Source: Clostridiaceae bacterium (GTDB lineage: Bacteria > Bacillota > Clostridia > Oscillospirales > Acutalibacteraceae). Taken from it: a stretch of 17,439 bases of DNA. Position 1 is the first letter of the stretch, and every line of letters begins with the position of its first letter. The notes under the pieces were generated by a model, which was not told the DNA's origin, ran no database searches, and worked only from the letters and a program-made list of their open reading frames with translations. Positions 15,276 through 17,439 of this stretch are shown here, piece after piece. The position numbers were made by a program, and so were the translations under genes. The stretch lies in NCBI GenBank assembly GCA_904502175.1, contig CAJGDU010000012.1, positions 1 through 17,439 of the forward strand. The letters are read 5' to 3'.

Positions 15276-16345
15276 CTGTCATAGCAACACTGGCATTTGT
15301 CTGGGGAAAGGCGTGGCCCATCCTGGCCGCCCTCCTGTTCTTCGGACTCATCATCGCCACCCATGAGACCGGACACTTCCTGACCGCGAAGCTGTTCAAA
15401 GTCCGGGTCAATGAATTCTCCATCGGCATGGGCCCCACCATCTGGAAACGAAAGAAGGCGGAGACCCAGTATTCGCTGCGCCTGCTTCCCGTCGGCGGCT
15501 ATGTCGCCATGGAAGGGGAGGACGAGGACAGCCCGGTCGAAGGGGCGTTCAACTCCAAACCGCCGTGGCAGCGGGGCATCATCATCCTCGCCGGCGCCAC
15601 GGTGAATATCCTCACCGGGCTCATCCTCATGGCCATCCTGCTGGGCACTTCCGACCTCGTCGGCACGCCGGCCATCTCCCAGTTCAAGGAGAACGCCTCC
15701 AGCCAGGCCCAGGGCCTCATGGAGGGGGACCGCATCCTGTCGGTCAACAACCATGTCATCCGCACCGAGTACGACCTCAGCTACTACATGGCCCGCGACA
15801 AGGACGGGGTCATGGATTTCGTCGTCCTGCGGGACGGCAACAAGGTGCCCTTGAAGCACATCGCCTTTGAGACGAAGGAAGTGGAGGGCACCCAGGTCGT
15901 GGACTACGACTTCGCCATCGTCGGCGTCCCGCCCACGGTCGGCAACGTCGCCAAGTATGCCGTACTCGACTCCCTGTCCATCGTGCGCATCGTGGTCTCG
16001 TCTCTCTGGGACCTTGCTACCGGCCAGTTCTCCATGAGCGACATGGCGGGCCCTGTGGGCACGGTCCAGGCCGTGGCCGACACCGCGTCGGACGCCGCGA
16101 AGAGCGGCAACATGTCCCGCATCCTGCTCATCATGGCCCTCATCGCCATCAACGTCGGGGCCTTCAACCTCATCCCGTTCCCGGCGCTGGACGGCGGCCG
16201 CTTCGTCTTCATCATGCTCGAAGGCATCCTCCGCCGGCCCATCTCCAAAGAGTTCCAGGCCGCGGTCAACACGGTCGGCATGGCCATGCTGTTCGGCCTC
16301 ATGATCCTCGTCACCCTGAGCGACGTCGGCAAACTATTCCACTGA
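15272..16345 (+). CDS. rseP: RseP/RasP-type site-2 protease (M50 zinc metalloprotease)
   Basis: An intramembrane zinc protease that cleaves membrane-bound anti-sigma factors and remnant signal peptides. It has 357 residues. HETGH (31-35) lies in the first membrane segment region, followed by FSIGMGP and LRLLPVGGYVAMEGE. One PDZ domain occupies about 115-200, and the second zinc motif appears as NLIPFPALDGGR near the C-terminus, with a final membrane segment. Two-PDZ forms occur in Proteobacteria; a single PDZ is the usual Bacillota form. The assigned start is GTG 15272, overlapping the dxr stop by 4 nt. AGGAG (15266-15270) is only 1 nt upstream of it, unusually close. ATA at 15281 would have better spacing but is a very rare start codon. 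Translational coupling to dxr is likely. Confidence 0.95.
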   Translation: MTVIATLAFVWGKAWPILAALLFFGLIIATHETGHFLTAKLFKVRVNEFSIGMGPTIWKRKKAETQYSLRLLPVGGYVAMEGEDEDSPVEGAFNSKPPWQRGIIILAGATVNILTGLILMAILLGTSDLVGTPAISQFKENASSQAQGLMEGDRILSVNNHVIRTEYDLSYYMARDKDGVMDFVVLRDGNKVPLKHIAFETKEVEGTQVVDYDFAIVGVPPTVGNVAKYAVLDSLSIVRIVVSSLWDLATGQFSMSDMAGPVGTVQAVADTASDAAKSGNMSRILLIMALIAINVGAFNLIPFPALDGGRFVFIMLEGILRRPISKEFQAAVNTVGMAMLFGLMILVTLSDVGKLFH

Positions 16346-16362
16346 CACAAAAGAGGTAACCT

Positions 16363-17412
16363 ATGGAACGCAGAATCTCAAGACAGGTCTTCGTGGGTGA
16401 TGTGCCCCTCGGGGGAGATGCCCCCATCGTGGTGCAGTCCATGCTCAACGCTCCCCAGGGAGACATCGAGGCCAATGTCCTTCAGGCCAGGGAACTGTCC
16501 GCCGCCGGCTGCCAGCTCATCCGGCTCTCGGTCACCGGCATGGAAGACATCGAGACCGTCAAAGCACTGAAGGAAAACATCCGGGTGCCCATCATCGCGG
16601 ACATCCAGATGAACTATAAACTCGCTCTCGCCTCCGTCGAGGCGGGCATCGACAAGATCCGTATCAACCCCCGGTACATCGGCGGGGAGGACAAGGTCCG
16701 GCTGGTGGCCGACGCCTGCAAGGCGGCCGGCATCCCAATCCGGGTCGGCGTCAACTCCGGCTCCGTCGAAGAGGACCTGCTCGAGAAGTACGGCGGGGTC
16801 ACCGCCGAGGCCATGGCCGAAAGCGCCATGCGGGGCGTGAAGTATCTCGAGGACGTGGACTTCCACGACATTGTCATCTCCATCAAGTCCTCCGACATCC
16901 GCACCATGATCGCGGCTTACCGCATCGTCGCGGCGGAGTGCGACTACCCGCTGCACCTCGGCGTCACCGAGGCCGGCACGGAGAAGCTCGGACGCATCAA
17001 GTCCGCCATCGGCATCGGCACCCTGCTGGCCGACGGCATCGGCGACACCATGCGGGTCTCCCTGACGGATGACCCGGTCAAGGAGATCGACGCCGCCCAC
17101 GACATCCTGCGGTCTCTGGACCTGCTGCCGGACGCGCCCCAGCTCGTGGCCTGTCCCACCTGCGGCCGGACCCAGATCGACCTCATCGGCATCGCCAAAG
17201 AGGTCGAGGAGCGGCTGAAAGATGTCCACAAGTCCATCCGTGTCGCTGTCATGGGCTGTCCGGTCAACGGGCCCGGAGAGGCGAAGAACGCGGACATTGG
17301 CATTGCCGGCGGCAAAGGCGTCGGCCTGCTGTTCGCGAAGGGAGAAGTCATCAAAAAGGTCCCCGAGGCGGAACTCATCGACGCCCTCATGGAAGAGATC
17401 GAAAAACTGTAA
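16363..17412 (+). CDS. ispG: 4-hydroxy-3-methylbut-2-en-1-yl diphosphate synthase (IspG/GcpE)
   Basis: The iron-sulfur enzyme of the MEP pathway that reduces methylerythritol cyclodiphosphate to HMBPP. It has 349 residues, the usual length for the two-domain bacterial form. The [4Fe-4S] ligands are all present: CPTC (Cys264, Cys267), Cys299 in GCPVNGPGE, and Glu306. The N-terminal TIM barrel departs from several motifs I expect: SMLNAPQGD (26-34) for the usual SMTNT-type segment, DIQMNY (80-85) for DIHFDY, and INPRYIG (101-107) for INPGNIG. Cluster ligands, SAIGIGTLLADGIGDTMRVSL and GVTEAG are normal, so the enzyme is probably active but divergent. It lies 17 nt after rseP, with AGAGG at 16352-16356. 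Confidence 0.95.
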   Translation: MERRISRQVFVGDVPLGGDAPIVVQSMLNAPQGDIEANVLQARELSAAGCQLIRLSVTGMEDIETVKALKENIRVPIIADIQMNYKLALASVEAGIDKIRINPRYIGGEDKVRLVADACKAAGIPIRVGVNSGSVEEDLLEKYGGVTAEAMAESAMRGVKYLEDVDFHDIVISIKSSDIRTMIAAYRIVAAECDYPLHLGVTEAGTEKLGRIKSAIGIGTLLADGIGDTMRVSLTDDPVKEIDAAHDILRSLDLLPDAPQLVACPTCGRTQIDLIGIAKEVEERLKDVHKSIRVAVMGCPVNGPGEAKNADIGIAGGKGVGLLFAKGEVIKKVPEAELIDALMEEIEKL

Positions 17413-17430
17413 GAGAGAGGAAACACCATT

Positions 17431-17439
17431 TTGCCGAAA
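17431..17439 (+). CDS. Start of a further gene, cut by the window end (TTG start)
   Basis: GAGAGAGG (17413-17420) lies 10 nt before a TTG at 17431, followed by CCG AAA, which would read Met-Pro-Lys. Only three codons are inside the window, so the product cannot be identified. In many Bacillota the gene after ispG in this cluster is proS (prolyl-tRNA synthetase), which is a guess from gene order only. Confidence 0.3.

Overview
The window is a compact, high-GC stretch with every gene on the + strand. It looks like the chromosome of an anaerobic member of the Bacillota (Firmicutes). The grounds are the pyrH-frr-uppS-cdsA-dxr-rseP-ispG order, strong GGAGG-type ribosome binding sites, ATG/TAA and 4-nt stop/start overlaps, and an oxygen-sensitive tungsten-type aldehyde oxidoreductase. 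The Negativicutes are one possible home, but the genus cannot be decided from the sequence alone. The strong preference for G or C in third codon positions opens long false antisense reading frames, which are excluded here.

Layout. (1) 1-140: the 3' part of a tRNA-Gly(GCC) and a complete tRNA-Cys(GCA), then a terminator. (2) 216-1028: a MoeB/ThiF-type adenylyltransferase. (3) 1225-3824: a three-gene operon encoding an AOR-family (tungsten/molybdenum bis-pterin) oxidoreductase, a MoaD/ThiS-type ubiquitin-fold protein ending in Gly-Gly-Gly, and a ferredoxin with four [4Fe-4S] motifs. MoeB-like and MoaD-like proteins are the usual activating-enzyme and sulfur-carrier pair of pterin cofactor synthesis. 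Regions 2 and 3 therefore read as one functional module: cofactor sulfuration, catalytic subunit and electron carrier. (4) 3927-6458: a Cu+-exporting P-type ATPase fused at its C-terminus to a CopZ-like metallochaperone domain, with an internal start signal that could also release free CopZ. (5) 6570-11038: a DUF58 protein, a membrane transglutaminase-like protein and a MoxR AAA+ ATPase. This is a common envelope-associated trio, here with the ATPase last. (6) 11106-17412: a housekeeping run for UMP kinase, ribosome recycling factor, undecaprenyl-PP synthase, CDP-diglyceride synthase, DXP reductoisomerase, RseP site-2 protease and IspG. It links pyrimidine and translation functions to isoprenoid, phospholipid and envelope biogenesis. 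The first bases of another gene follow.

Regulation visible in sequence. Four of the five inferred promoters (before the MoeB-like gene, AOR, copA and the DUF58 gene) overlap or directly abut the terminator hairpin of the preceding unit. Readthrough RNA would contain the hairpin, while RNA started at the local promoter would not. The AOR leader has an additional terminator-like hairpin and two mutually exclusive small hairpins around its ribosome binding site.

Points of most interest: the self-contained AOR module with a hydrophobic insertion in the catalytic subunit; the CopA-CopZ fusion with an internal start; the transglutaminase domain whose expected catalytic Cys is Asp; an IspG with several normally invariant motifs altered; and the AOR leader. 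There is no gap of more than about 300 bases without a gene.
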